DNA of 64,000 nt. Origin: Chloroflexota bacterium (GTDB taxonomy: Bacteria; Chloroflexota; Dehalococcoidia; Lucifugimonadales; Lucifugimonadaceae). The position numbers were made by a program, and so were the translations under genes. Shown here piece after piece: positions 1 through 8,642 of this stretch. Within the stretch, counting starts at the first letter, position 1; each line of letters opens with the position of its first letter. The stretch is from the NCBI GenBank assembly GCA_013204555.1, contig JABMNO010000080.1, positions 62,001 through 126,000 on the forward strand. Reading direction: 5' to 3'. The notes below the pieces were generated by a model that saw nothing but the letters and a program-made list of their open reading frames with translations, did not search any database and was not told the DNA's origin.

Positions 1-1
1 G

Positions 2-622
2 TACACCGAGCAAGAAATTGCTCGCGTCTTGAGAGTTGGATTCGAACTCGCGAAGAACCGGCGCAAGCGATTGCACTCCCTGGACAAGATGAATGTCCTT
101 GAGTCGTCCCGGCTCTGGCGGGAAGTGGCGATTGAAGTAGGGCAAGAGTACCCTGACGTTGAGCTGATTCACATGCTGGCTGACAACGCTGCGATGCAGC
201 TTGTAATGCGTCCAGCTGAGTTCGATGTCATTGTCGCGGAGAACATGTTTGGAGACATTCTCAGCGATGAGGCCTCCGTCTTGACCGGTTCCATGGGAAT
301 GCTACCAAGCGCCAGCCTGTCCTCGCTTCCACCTGCGGATGGCAAGCCGAAGCGCGGCGGAAAGCCAGCCTTGTATGAGCCAATCCATGGCTCAGCCCCT
401 GATATTGCGGGGCAGGGCATCGCTAACCCTTGCGCCTCTATTCTGAGTGCCGCAATGTTGCTCAGATGGTCGTTTGGCCTCCACGAAGAAGCAGATGCCA
501 TTGAGAGCGCCATTGAAGGGGTGCTTTCCGAGGGCTACCGCACTATGGATATCGGTGTGCCGGGCGGTAACACGCTGGGTACCACTGAATTTGGAGACCT
601 GATCGCCGGGAGGGTTGGTTAA
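2..622 (+). CDS. leuB: 3-isopropylmalate dehydrogenase, C-terminal part (5' end outside window)
   Basis: NAD-dependent oxidative decarboxylation of 3-isopropylmalate in leucine synthesis, a cytoplasmic homodimer. The reading frame is open from base 2 ([17 protein letters not shown]...), so the gene starts upstream of the window and only about 206 residues are present; the TTG at 29 is internal. Family landmarks visible are the lysine segment [12 protein letters not shown], the metal-binding aspartates in FGDILSDE and the NAD-binding stretch [18 protein letters not shown]. The next gene starts 34 bases downstream on the same strand. Identification is certain; the missing N-terminal part is due to the window edge. 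Confidence 0.95.
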   Translation, partial: YTEQEIARVLRVGFELAKNRRKRLHSLDKMNVLESSRLWREVAIEVGQEYPDVELIHMLADNAAMQLVMRPAEFDVIVAENMFGDILSDEASVLTGSMGMLPSASLSSLPPADGKPKRGGKPALYEPIHGSAPDIAGQGIANPCASILSAAMLLRWSFGLHEEADAIESAIEGVLSEGYRTMDIGVPGGNTLGTTEFGDLIAGRVG

Positions 623-656
623 CTCTCATAGCGGTCGGCGGGTATCGTAGGTAGCG

Positions 657-1793
657 ATGATCGTCCCTACTCTTCCCCATTCCAATCCCTGGGAGTCAAT
701 TCGCGCCCTGCAGATGGGCAGTGGTCGTTCTGCGATCCAGAACGACACGGATGAAGTGCGCCTGTTCGCGTTTGGGCGACAGGCGCTCGCTGCCGGGCTG
801 AGATCATTGCCCTCTGGATCGCTACTGGTCCCGGCATATATCTGTGATACCGCCGTTGATACCTTGCCAGCAGTAGGGACTCCGGTGAGGTTTTATCCAG
901 TCAAAGAAGACCTCACACCGGACTGGGATTGGCTGGACCAACACCGGTCACCAGAAGACACGGCACTTCTGCTCGTCCATAACTTTGGATTTCCAAATGA
1001 CATCCCGCGCGCTGTTGAGTATTGCCAGTATGCATCTCTTTCGCTGATCGAAGACTGTGCACATTCGTTCCTGTCAGAGTTCGAAGGAGAGCCGCTGGGG
1101 AAAACCGGAGACCTGGCCGTATTCTGCTATCGGAAAACTTTGCCGCTCTATACCGGTGCCGGCCTCTACTCCACATCAGGACGGCAACTGCCAGCCGGAT
1201 CAGCGAACACAACCAACACGAACATCTGGGCGTATCGCCAGATGCTCAGCTGGGCTGTTTACAAGACGAGATCATCATTCTTGAAACGGTTCCTGAACCG
1301 ACTCATTTCCCGAGGCGAATCATACGACCCGAGAGAACCATCCGGCATCGACCGATATTCGCGGTCCCTGATGGAACGATTGTCTCCGTCGGTCGAGTCA
1401 ATTCGCGTGAAACGTCGTCGCAACTACAGTGCTCTCGCGATTGAACTCAAGGGCATGTCCAGTATCAATCCCATAAAGCCAGTATTACTTGAAGGCGTAA
1501 GCCCATGGGGATTCCCGCTGCGCGTGGAAAAACGAGACGAGTTGCTTGATCGCCTTCGTTCCAACGGTGTGGGCGCATGGTCATGGCCGGGCATTCCGCG
1601 GTTGCTCGATCAGGAAGCGTTCTCCAGTGAAGCTCGTTTAGCGCGGGAGACTCTGATGTTGCCAATTCATCAGGATATCGAGCAGTTCCATATCGACCAC
1701 ATGGTCAAAGTGCTTAGTAAGTGGACGCTGGAGCAACCGATTGAGCAAGTTACCTGGGAACAGTTCCACGAGGATCTCCCCAGAACTCCGTAG
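657..1793 (+). CDS. DegT/DnrJ/EryC1/StrS-like PLP-dependent enzyme
   Basis: 378 residues with the fold-type-I aminotransferase pattern of sugar aminotransferases. The PLP-contacting aspartate lies in SLIEDCAH (Asp133) and a candidate Schiff-base lysine in CYRKTLPLYTGAGL (Lys160), matching the usual K-x-x-x-x-GEGG position although the glycine-rich part is reduced to TGAG. The opening part (PAYICDTAVDTL) matches the cofactor-pocket segment of the family. Substrate is not deducible; members modify nucleotide sugars for surface polysaccharides. No other sugar gene is nearby. The 3' end overlaps the convergent DUF3179 gene by 44 bases. Family-level call is good, function open. Confidence 0.75.
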   Translation: MIVPTLPHSNPWESIRALQMGSGRSAIQNDTDEVRLFAFGRQALAAGLRSLPSGSLLVPAYICDTAVDTLPAVGTPVRFYPVKEDLTPDWDWLDQHRSPEDTALLLVHNFGFPNDIPRAVEYCQYASLSLIEDCAHSFLSEFEGEPLGKTGDLAVFCYRKTLPLYTGAGLYSTSGRQLPAGSANTTNTNIWAYRQMLSWAVYKTRSSFLKRFLNRLISRGESYDPREPSGIDRYSRSLMERLSPSVESIRVKRRRNYSALAIELKGMSSINPIKPVLLEGVSPWGFPLRVEKRDELLDRLRSNGVGAWSWPGIPRLLDQEAFSSEARLARETLMLPIHQDIEQFHIDHMVKVLSKWTLEQPIEQVTWEQFHEDLPRTP

Positions 1794-2877
1794 CCGGGAA
1801 GAACTTCTTCCACGCCCAGTTGAACGCGGGTGTGTAAGGAATCCTCTGAATCGGCGTCCCAGCCAGAGGGCCTGAGATAGCCAGGCCACGCTCAACGTCC
1901 CACTCTGAACCGGTTTCCTCATCGACGATCGATCCGGTCTCATCCCTCACGAACGTGAGCAATTCAGGTTCAATCGTCTCTGGATCAGGGGCGTTTCCAA
2001 TGCCATCGCGTAGAAGGACTGAGATGGACCGGGTTTCTGGTTCGACGAAGACGGCTATCGGAAGCTCGCCAAGCGAGTCGTTGAGAATGGTCAATTTCTC
2101 CATCGAGCGGAAGTAGTAGCCACGTGCCTCTGCCCCCACAGCGACGCCAATAACGAAATCCTCGTTGAACCGTTGTCGCCGCGGCTGGTTCAGAAAGCCA
2201 TCCAACTGACGCTCATCCGTCAGCACGCGCGTATTCGGGTGTTCTGAAATCCAGCTCCCCCACGTTTTGAGCTCGGAAGGAAGCAGAGTGAGAGTTTCGC
2301 CCTTTAGCTCGCCGGAGATCGCTGCGCCCCAGGGTTGTGACCAGATGCTCTCTGTTTCGTGGTCCCACCACGTCATGGCGCGCATAAATAGTGCCCCTTC
2401 ATTGCCAAACGTGAGCGTTCTATCTCCGAGCCGCCGGTCATGCACGAGACCGGTAAAGCAGATCGGTCACCATGTCACGAGCAGAGGCACCCCTCCAATC
2501 TCGCCATTGACGATTTCACGTTTGCTAATCAGACCGATCGGAAACGCTCGGTCATCACCGTTGATTGACACCCCCATGATGAGTTCATCATCCAGCAATC
2601 CCGCCTCACCTGCTGTGACGTACCTTGGCTCGTAGATCGGGACAATCTTGTCGCGTTGAATCACTTTCCGGTACTCACCGGGGTCTACTACCTTTTTACC
2701 TGCCGGATTTAGCAGGTCAAACGGTGCAGCGAAGTCGTCGCTGGCCGCGGGATTCGTGCTTGCGATGGCAACCGGCAATTCTCCCTCGAAAAGATCTTCA
2801 GGCGGAGATTGCGAACACGCGATGAAGAGCAAACTCAAGCCCAGAGTTGCGAACAGAAGAGTACTTCGGGAGGTCAT
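1750..2877 (-). CDS. DUF3179 lipoprotein with an in-frame TGA at the first CxxC cysteine (possible selenoprotein)
   Basis: Read through the TGA at 2467-2469 this is a 375-residue protein; read literally it is two pieces (2877-2467 and 2445-1750) in the same frame. The N-terminus is a lipoprotein signal with lipobox FIAC (Cys21). The DUF3179 core follows: NGEIGGVPLLVTW, then TGA, then PICFTGLVHDRRLG, then LTFGNEGALFMRAMTWWDHETESIWSQPWG. In the family the motif is TWCPLC; the TGA sits exactly on the first cysteine (codon 137), so read-through would give U-P-I-C. TGA is a normal stop elsewhere here (many ATGA overlaps). Start ATG overlaps the stop of the upstream DUF3179 gene (ATGA), so the two are translationally coupled. 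Alternatives: a one-base nonsense mutation of TGC/TGT, or a sequencing error. Confidence 0.7.
2431..2456 (-). promoter_or_regulatory. Hairpin downstream of in-frame TGA, candidate bacterial SECIS element
   Basis: On the minus strand a perfect 6-bp stem CCGGTC/GACCGG (2453-2448 with 2439-2434) closes an 8-base loop TCGTGCAT; two U-G wobbles can extend the base past one A-C mismatch. The loop starts 19 bases after the TGA, inside the 16-37 base spacing known for bacterial SECIS elements. The loop contains GU, but no G lies in its first two bases as the consensus prefers, so the match is partial. Confidence 0.4.
2467..2469 (-). other. In-frame TGA codon at conserved cysteine position, candidate Sec codon
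   Basis: Reverse complement reads ...ACA TGG TGA CCG ATC TGC... . Both flanks translate as continuous DUF3179 homology without a frame change, and the fourth position of the motif keeps its TGC cysteine. A UGA replacing the first Cys of a CxxC redox motif is the classic signature of bacterial selenoproteins. No selA, selB, selC or selD is in the window. Confidence 0.5.
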
Positions 2878-3461
2878 CGTTTCCGGTCTCCCCAGAGGCC
2901 AGCGTCAGGAAAGAAATCGTTCCCTGCCCAACCGAATGACGATAGGTTTGGCACTTTCAGTATGCGTTTGCCGAGTAACGGGCAATCAAGCGTGATTCCG
3001 CGATTGACCTTCAAAGTTGAACCCAACTCCACGTCAGTGATCACTCCGCTGATCGATTGTGCGAATGTCAGGACGCACCGTATTTCAACTGCATCATCGG
3101 CAAGAGTGCCGGGGTCATCGCGTAGAAGTTCATCAATTACTCGGGTCTCTTTGTTGACAATCACCGCCATCGGAAACTGGGCTGGTGCATCGTCGTGGAC
3201 CCAGATCTCCTGATTCTGGATAGCGACGCCAACCACGAACGCATCGGGCACCACTTTCGGGCCGTAGGCAAAGCCGCCCGCATCAGTCAGCACAAATGTT
3301 TCAGGATGGTCATCAAGTCCATCCACCTCGGTGGCATCATGATACTCATATGAATCAGCGTCGCGTATTCCCAACGGTGTCAGAGATCCCTCGAGATTGC
3401 TAACCAACTCAACATAGCTGGCAGGAGGTCCATAGGTGGTTGCGGTCAAAAGGAGATACAT
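2874..3461 (-). CDS. DUF3179-like protein lacking the N-terminal CxxC half
   Basis: About 195 residues from the ATG at 3461; an in-frame TTG at 3569 would add 36 residues with no family resemblance. From HPETFVLTD onward it aligns along its length with the C-terminal half of the neighbouring DUF3179 protein: VVGVAIQ, MAVIVNKETRVIDELLRD, GWAGNDFFPDAGLWGD against VIGVAVG, IAVFVEPETRSISVLLRD, NWAWKKFFPATEFWGD. The part that would carry TWCPLC is absent and no remnant was found upstream. It lacks a clear signal peptide. Its stop overlaps the start of the next gene (ATGA). It is either a truncated, decaying paralogue or a shortened partner of the full-length protein. Confidence 0.6.
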   Translation of the reverse strand: MYLLLTATTYGPPASYVELVSNLEGSLTPLGIRDADSYEYHDATEVDGLDDHPETFVLTDAGGFAYGPKVVPDAFVVGVAIQNQEIWVHDDAPAQFPMAVIVNKETRVIDELLRDDPGTLADDAVEIRCVLTFAQSISGVITDVELGSTLKVNRGITLDCPLLGKRILKVPNLSSFGWAGNDFFPDAGLWGDRKR

Positions 3462-3655
3462 AGCATTGGTTTGTATCGGAGCATGCGAGCAAGGGTTATT
3501 ACTTCTTTTGATGGCGATAAGTTCATCTAGACGCAAAGATGTCCTGCTGAGCCATACGTTCCGCAGCAATACTCCACGTCTCTATTGGGGTGCTTGACAC
3601 CGGAACTCAGGACGCGGAAGGTTTGGCCGCCTCACAATTTCCATGGAGCTAACAA

Positions 3656-5989
3656 ATGGCCCGACTGACGTCCGACGAACTTGCTAACGCGATCCCCGAC
3701 TTGCTAAGTCCGCAATCTTTGGCGGGTCTGCGCGAGCCGGTCGAAACCCATCGCGACGCATGGGGCATTCCCCATATTCGGGCAACGAACGAGTGGGATC
3801 TCTTCTTCGCACAGGGCTTCATTACCGCTCAGGATCGCCTCTGGCACATGGATGCAGACAGGTATCGGGCGCTGGGTCGGTGGTCGGAATTCGTAGGTGA
3901 GTTTGGGTTGTCTCAAGACAAGCTGTTACGAGCGGCGGGAATGGGACGCAGCGCGAAGCTCGACTACGACGCGTCGTCGGACGCAGCGAAGGCGATGGTT
4001 GATGCGTACGCGGCAGGCGTGAACGCGTTTATCGAATCTGACCAGCCACTGCCAGTGGAGTACGGAATGCTCGGCACAACACCCGAGCCGTGGGAGAACT
4101 GGCACTGCATCACCAACTACAAGATGCGCAACTCCCTGCTTGGAACTTTCGAAGCAAAATTGCTCCGCACAAAACTCGCTGGCCAGGTCGATCCATCAAA
4201 AATTGCCGCCATCATGAATGGGTATCCCGAGGGGCATCTGATAACCGTGCCTCCAGCCGATCGATATGATGGCGTCGATCTCGACGGAATCGAAGAACTT
4301 CAACAGGCTGCCAACGATGCAAACTGGCTCAACGAGACTGAACCTGGCTCCAACGCGTGGTCCATATCGGGTGATTTGACCGCAAGCGGCAAGCCGCTGG
4401 TCGCGGGCGACTCCCACCGGGCGCTCGATACTCCCAGCGTGTACTACCAGGTCCACCTATCGTGCCCGGACTTCCAGATCATCGGACACTCCGTACCGGG
4501 AATGCCGGGCGTGATGCACTTCGCCCACAACGACAATGTGGCGTGGGGCATGACGTACGGAAGCGCCGATACGCAAGACCTCTTCATTGAGAAATTTGAG
4601 GACCGCTCAGACGGTCGGTATTTTCTGTTCAAGGATCAGTGGCAACCGGCAGAAGTGCTAAACGAGTCGATCGCGATTCGAGGCGGTGAGTCCGTCGATA
4701 TCGAGATCACTATTACGCGACATGGTCCGGTGATCGCAGGCGATCCTTCTGCTGGCAATGGAATTGCTATCACCGATCCCGGTCTGATCGAGGGAACACG
4801 CTGGGTTGATTCGGCGCGCGACGTTATGCGTTCGACATCGGTGGAAACACTGCATGAGGCGTTCGGCGAGTGGACCGACAGGGTCAACAACTACGCCGTA
4901 GCTGACGTTGATGGTAACTTCGGATACCTGCACGAGGGTAAGATTCCCGTGCGCGGCGAACGCAACGGCTGGAGCGCCGTACCCGGCTGGACTGGCGAGT
5001 TCGAGTGGCAGGGATACATCCCGCATGATGAGTTGCCGAGGACGATCAATCCGGTTGAGGGCTTTGCCGTCACATGTAATCAGCGCGTCGCACAGGCCGA
5101 CTATCCGTACTACGTGGGTCTCTACTTCGCAGCGCATTACAGGGCCGATCGCATCATCACCCGAATCGGCGAGTTAGAGCCCGGTACGGCGACCGTCGCT
5201 GACATGGCAACAATCCATGCCGAGCGGCTGTCCAGCCCCGCCATAGTGCTGCGGGACCGGATGTCATCGTTGGAACTGACCGGGGCTGTTCATCGGGCCG
5301 CACAGGGCCTGCTGAAATCCTGGGACGGCAGAATCGATCGCGAATCGGTCGCAACCTCGATTTACGCCGTGATCCGATCAATCATCACAAGATGGCAAAC
5401 GGAATTCAGGTTTGGCGACTCGTCAGCGGAACTTCTGGCGAGCGACACAGGAGCAGATGCACATCGCCGACTGATTGCTCAGGAGTGGCAGATGGCACTC
5501 GAAAATGGAGATGAGTCAATCTGGCCAGACGGACACACGTGGAGCGGCGTGCTCAAATCGGCATTGGATGAAGCAATGGGTTTGCTGCGAGAACGATACG
5601 GCGACGAGATGTCAGATTGGACATGGGGCAACCTTCACCGAACGGCACCAATCCACCCGCTCTCGGCAGTGTTCCCTGAGAACGCAGATGTACTGAATCC
5701 ACCCGGAGTATCTGCTCACGGAGATGGCGACACGCCGCTGGCAGGAAGCTACGGAACAGCGATGCCGTTCGATGTCTCCGGGATATCCGTTAACCGGTAC
5801 ATCTTCGACCCGTCAGATTGGACAAATTCGCGCTGGATTACACCGCTGGGTTCGTCCGGCCACCCCGGAAGCAAGCACTACTCGGACCAGTCCGTCATGT
5901 GGTCCAACGTCGAATACATCCCACAACTGTGGGACTGGCAGGAGATTGCCGAGAAGGCGGAGACAAGCCAGACGCTGAATCCGGGGTAG
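3656..5989 (+). CDS. Penicillin acylase family (Ntn) amidohydrolase
   Basis: 777 residues, the usual length of the family, which cleaves amide bonds of acylated amino compounds or N-acyl homoserine lactones after autocatalytic splitting into alpha and beta chains. The N-terminal part has DAWGIPHIRA and FAQGFITAQDRLWHMD. The catalytic beta-chain serine is Ser232 in EPGSNAWSISG, preceded by Gly, so processing would occur between Gly231 and Ser232. Downstream support is MPGVMHFAHNDNVAWGMTYG and the histidine/asparagine motifs of the beta chain. Unlike most characterised members there is no signal peptide, suggesting a cytoplasmic enzyme. The substrate cannot be named from sequence. It is divergently oriented from the DUF3179 pair. 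Confidence 0.88.
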   Translation: MARLTSDELANAIPDLLSPQSLAGLREPVETHRDAWGIPHIRATNEWDLFFAQGFITAQDRLWHMDADRYRALGRWSEFVGEFGLSQDKLLRAAGMGRSAKLDYDASSDAAKAMVDAYAAGVNAFIESDQPLPVEYGMLGTTPEPWENWHCITNYKMRNSLLGTFEAKLLRTKLAGQVDPSKIAAIMNGYPEGHLITVPPADRYDGVDLDGIEELQQAANDANWLNETEPGSNAWSISGDLTASGKPLVAGDSHRALDTPSVYYQVHLSCPDFQIIGHSVPGMPGVMHFAHNDNVAWGMTYGSADTQDLFIEKFEDRSDGRYFLFKDQWQPAEVLNESIAIRGGESVDIEITITRHGPVIAGDPSAGNGIAITDPGLIEGTRWVDSARDVMRSTSVETLHEAFGEWTDRVNNYAVADVDGNFGYLHEGKIPVRGERNGWSAVPGWTGEFEWQGYIPHDELPRTINPVEGFAVTCNQRVAQADYPYYVGLYFAAHYRADRIITRIGELEPGTATVADMATIHAERLSSPAIVLRDRMSSLELTGAVHRAAQGLLKSWDGRIDRESVATSIYAVIRSIITRWQTEFRFGDSSAELLASDTGADAHRRLIAQEWQMALENGDESIWPDGHTWSGVLKSALDEAMGLLRERYGDEMSDWTWGNLHRTAPIHPLSAVFPENADVLNPPGVSAHGDGDTPLAGSYGTAMPFDVSGISVNRYIFDPSDWTNSRWITPLGSSGHPGSKHYSDQSVMWSNVEYIPQLWDWQEIAEKAETSQTLNPG

Positions 5990-6062
5990 CGAGGGACGCG
6001 GTCGGCATGCTCCCTGGCGTGTCCGGTTCGCGCTCCTTACGACGTAGCGGGCTATTCCACGC

Positions 6063-6079
6063 GCCGGCTTTAGCCCGGC
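6063..6079. repeat. Short hairpin between convergent genes
   Basis: GCCGG (6063-6067) and CCGGC (6075-6079) flank a 7-base loop, located between the ends of the acylase and the enolase-superfamily gene. There is no T-run, so it is either a bidirectional weak terminator or a dispersed GC-rich intergenic element. Confidence 0.35.
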
Positions 6080-6112
6080 CTCTGATCCCTGTTCGTTACG
6101 CGGGATCCTGCC

Positions 6113-7270
6113 TTAGTGCCATTTCCGCTCATCCTCAAGCGTGCGGATATTGCGCGGCGGGAACTGCTTGTATGGATACTTGTCGAACTTGCTTTCATCA
6201 AGGTCGACCCCAATGCCCGGCGCAGTTGGCAGCTCCACGTAGCCGTCGTTTACTTCGAAAGACTGGCTCATGATGTCTCGGGAGAACTCCTCAACGTGGA
6301 CCATGTATTCGTAGATCAGGAAGTTTGGCATGACCGCTGAAGCTTGAATGGCCGCTGCCGCGCCAACGGCGACGCTGTTCCAGCCGTGCGGTGAGACTGC
6401 GATCTGGAACGGCTCAGCCATTGATGCGATCTGCGTTAGCTCAAGAATTCCACCAACGTTGCAGATGTCCGGGTTAAGAATATCCACCGCACGCGCCACG
6501 CAGACGTCTCGGAACTCGTCTTTTGAGTAGAGCGCCTCGCCGGTGACGATTGGAATGTTCACTGCGTCTCGGACTTCGCGCAGGCCAGCAGTATTGTGGG
6601 CGGGGACTGGCTCTTCGAACCAGTATGGCCGGTACTGTTCCAGCATCTTGCCCACGGCTATCGCATTCATGGGCGCAAGGCGTCTGTGGACCTCAACCAG
6701 CAGTTCTACCCGCGGACCTACGGCCTCTCGAATCGCGCCAACGATGGCGGTCGCTTCCTCCAGCTCTTCGTGGTCAACCCATGGTCGCCACGGGCCAGGG
6801 AATGGATCGAACTTCATAGCGGTAAATCCGCTCTCGACCACTTTCACTGCTCCTGCCGCGTACTCGTCCGGAGTAGTCATCCCACCAGACCAGCTATTGG
6901 CGTAGAGGCGAATGTGTGGCCGCACTGGCCCACCCAGAAGGTTGTACACAGGTTGATCCATGGCTTTACCCGCAATATCCCACAGCGCAATCTCAATTCC
7001 GCTGACGGCGCACCAGAAATCCATCGCACTCCGTTTGGTCGCGAAGTCTTCGTAGGCCCAGTGGCGGAAGTGACGAATGTGAAGTGGGTCGCGACCCACC
7101 AGATACCGCGACATCTCCTCGATGTGGGCGATCACCGTCTTATCGCGGTCGGATTGCGTGTATGCCTCACCCCAACCGTGGATTCCGGCGTCTGTCTCAA
7201 CCTTCACAAACAGGAGGTTCTTGCCAGCACCCGGGTGCAGTAGGAATGTTTTTACATCGGTGATTTTCAT
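6113..7270 (-). CDS. Mandelate racemase/muconate lactonizing enzyme family (enolase superfamily), galactonate-dehydratase-like
   Basis: 385 residues. The enolase-superfamily capping domain (about 1-120) is followed by the barrel with metal ligands Glu193 (LVEVH), Glu219 (WFEEP) and Glu245 (VTGE), and a general-base His295 in SPHGW. The His195 after the first ligand and the C-terminal HGW arrangement resemble sugar-acid dehydratases such as D-galactonate dehydratase. Most family members have Asp at the first ligand; Glu here is unusual but conservative. The reaction expected is Mg-dependent proton abstraction and dehydration or racemisation of a carboxylated substrate. It stands alone, divergent from the JAMM gene. 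Expansion of this family is known for SAR202 genomes, which supports the taxonomic guess. Confidence 0.85.
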   Translation of the reverse strand: MKITDVKTFLLHPGAGKNLLFVKVETDAGIHGWGEAYTQSDRDKTVIAHIEEMSRYLVGRDPLHIRHFRHWAYEDFATKRSAMDFWCAVSGIEIALWDIAGKAMDQPVYNLLGGPVRPHIRLYANSWSGGMTTPDEYAAGAVKVVESGFTAMKFDPFPGPWRPWVDHEELEEATAIVGAIREAVGPRVELLVEVHRRLAPMNAIAVGKMLEQYRPYWFEEPVPAHNTAGLREVRDAVNIPIVTGEALYSKDEFRDVCVARAVDILNPDICNVGGILELTQIASMAEPFQIAVSPHGWNSVAVGAAAAIQASAVMPNFLIYEYMVHVEEFSRDIMSQSFEVNDGYVELPTAPGIGVDLDESKFDKYPYKQFPPRNIRTLEDERKWH

Positions 7271-7466
7271 CGGGTATTCATCTCCAGCGGCGGTGCAGTG
7301 GTCCGAATCAGTCGGTCAGTGAATCATCAAATAATTGCGTATCAGTCGTGAACTGTTTGCGAATAGTAAACCCTGCGGCGAGACTTTGAGGCCTCATCCA
7401 CATCTATAATCCCGGATGCGATCACAAACATGGCCCACATAAGTCTTCGAAGACGATCATCAAAAA

Positions 7467-7880
7467 TTGATTCACGTAACAAAATCCCAACTAGCTGAAC
7501 TCATCAATCACGCGCTCCAGACAGACCCTAATGAGTGTTGCGGATTCCTCATTGGCGCGGACGGCCGGACGTCCAGCGTCAGACCCACTCGGAATATCCT
7601 CAACGATTCGAAGAGTAGATTCGAGATGGATGAGTCAGAGGTCAAGGCTGTTCTCGAAGAAGCTGTGAAGTCAGGCCAGGGGCCCATCGCCGTTTACCAC
7701 TCCCACACCTATACGCAGGCGTACCCATCAGCCACGGATGTGAAACTCGCCGTCAACAATAAGTGGGCTGGTTACCATCACATCGTGATCTCATTGGCTG
7801 AAAAGACGAGACCCGTGGTCAGAGCGTTCATGATTTCGGGATCAGGGAACGTCGATGAGGAGTTTATCGACACGGATTAA
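7467..7880 (+). CDS. JAMM/M67 family metallopeptidase
   Basis: 137 residues carrying the complete zinc motif: Glu23 (NECCGFLIG), His78 and His80 in HSHT, Ser88 and Asp91, i.e. E ... H-S-H-x7-S-x2-D. Family members cleave isopeptide-like bonds after a C-terminal Gly-Gly, typically releasing ThiS/MoaD-type sulfur carriers from substrates or precursors. The start is TTG at 7467; a stop at 7440-7442 in frame and the absence of ATG upstream leave no better choice. It converges with the SCO1664-like gene with only 7 bases between stops. No sulfur carrier or E1-like gene is adjacent. Confidence 0.82.
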   Translation: MIHVTKSQLAELINHALQTDPNECCGFLIGADGRTSSVRPTRNILNDSKSRFEMDESEVKAVLEEAVKSGQGPIAVYHSHTYTQAYPSATDVKLAVNNKWAGYHHIVISLAEKTRPVVRAFMISGSGNVDEEFIDTD

Positions 7881-7887
7881 CCGAGTG

Positions 7888-8625
7888 TTACACCACCGGC
7901 CATGGCACATTCAGGTCTGGATCAAGCACCGGGAATACTGGATCCTCAATGACATTGTCGATACGTGCGGCCAGATAGGCGACTTCATCATCATCAATGA
8001 GTTCTCCAAGCGCCGCGGCCATGGAGCGCCCGGGTTCAATTAGCGCTCTGAACGACTTGAGATCTTCGATCAGGGCAGGGGAGAACTCTTCCCCGCAGAA
8101 CTCCCACATGACAGTGCGAAGGCGTGCGTATGGGTTGAAAGTCAGGCCGTGGTCGATGGCCCAGATCTTCCCGGCATCATCCTGCAGTACTGCACCGCCT
8201 TTTCGGTCGGCATTGTTTGTGATGAGATCGAACAGTGCGATCTCTTCGAAGTTGGCCAGCATGGACTCTCGCAACGAGAAGTAGTTGCCATCTGGCTGGG
8301 CGTCGATGAACAGTTGGACGCTGCCTATTCCGTGCGGTCCTTCTCGGATGACAGTAGGGGGAATGCGCGGCCAACCAAGCGCCGCGCTCAACTCAAACGA
8401 TGCCGTTTCGCGCTTGTAAAGTGTTCCGGCCGGGAAGTCTCTGAGCGGTCGTTCTCCGCTCCGTGGCTTGTACATAGCATGTATCGGTTCAAGGCCATCG
8501 TCGACCTTCAACCGAACGATGAAGACGTAGTTTGAACCTTCTGGATGAAGCCCCATGCCGTCGATTTCAGACGTCTTGAGCAGTTCCAGCGTTTCTCCAA
8601 GGGATGCACCATCGAGTTCGCCCAT
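7888..8625 (-). CDS. SCO1664/TIGR03843 family protein (PI3/4-kinase-like fold)
   Basis: About 245 residues from ATG 8625 (a TTG lies just before). The pattern matches the SCO1664 family: an early MYKPRSGERPLRDFPAGTLYKRE segment, FELSAALGWPRIPPTV, then NNADRKGG and AIDHGLTFN, which correspond to the catalytic-loop and metal-binding motifs of lipid-kinase-like and atypical kinases. Function is unknown. It lies 17 bases after the DUF3090 gene on the same strand; the two families are known to sit together in Actinobacteria, so a joint role is likely. Confidence 0.85.
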   Translation of the reverse strand: MGELDGASLGETLELLKTSEIDGMGLHPEGSNYVFIVRLKVDDGLEPIHAMYKPRSGERPLRDFPAGTLYKRETASFELSAALGWPRIPPTVIREGPHGIGSVQLFIDAQPDGNYFSLRESMLANFEEIALFDLITNNADRKGGAVLQDDAGKIWAIDHGLTFNPYARLRTVMWEFCGEEFSPALIEDLKSFRALIEPGRSMAAALGELIDDDEVAYLAARIDNVIEDPVFPVLDPDLNVPWPVV

Positions 8626-8642
8626 CAAATCGGTAACCCGTT

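Noticed and set aside
2467-2469. Genome-wide reassignment of TGA
   Set aside because: Many genes in the window end in TGA at ATGA/GTGA overlaps with correctly sized products.
1750-2877. Two separate genes or a frameshifted pseudogene in the DUF3179 region
   Set aside because: Both parts are in one frame with no indel, and the break is a single TGA on a conserved cysteine. Nonsense mutation remains possible and is stated, but a frameshift is excluded.
6596-7243. Long plus-strand open frame of about 215 codons
   Set aside because: It is antisense to the well-supported enolase-superfamily gene and has no domain resemblance.
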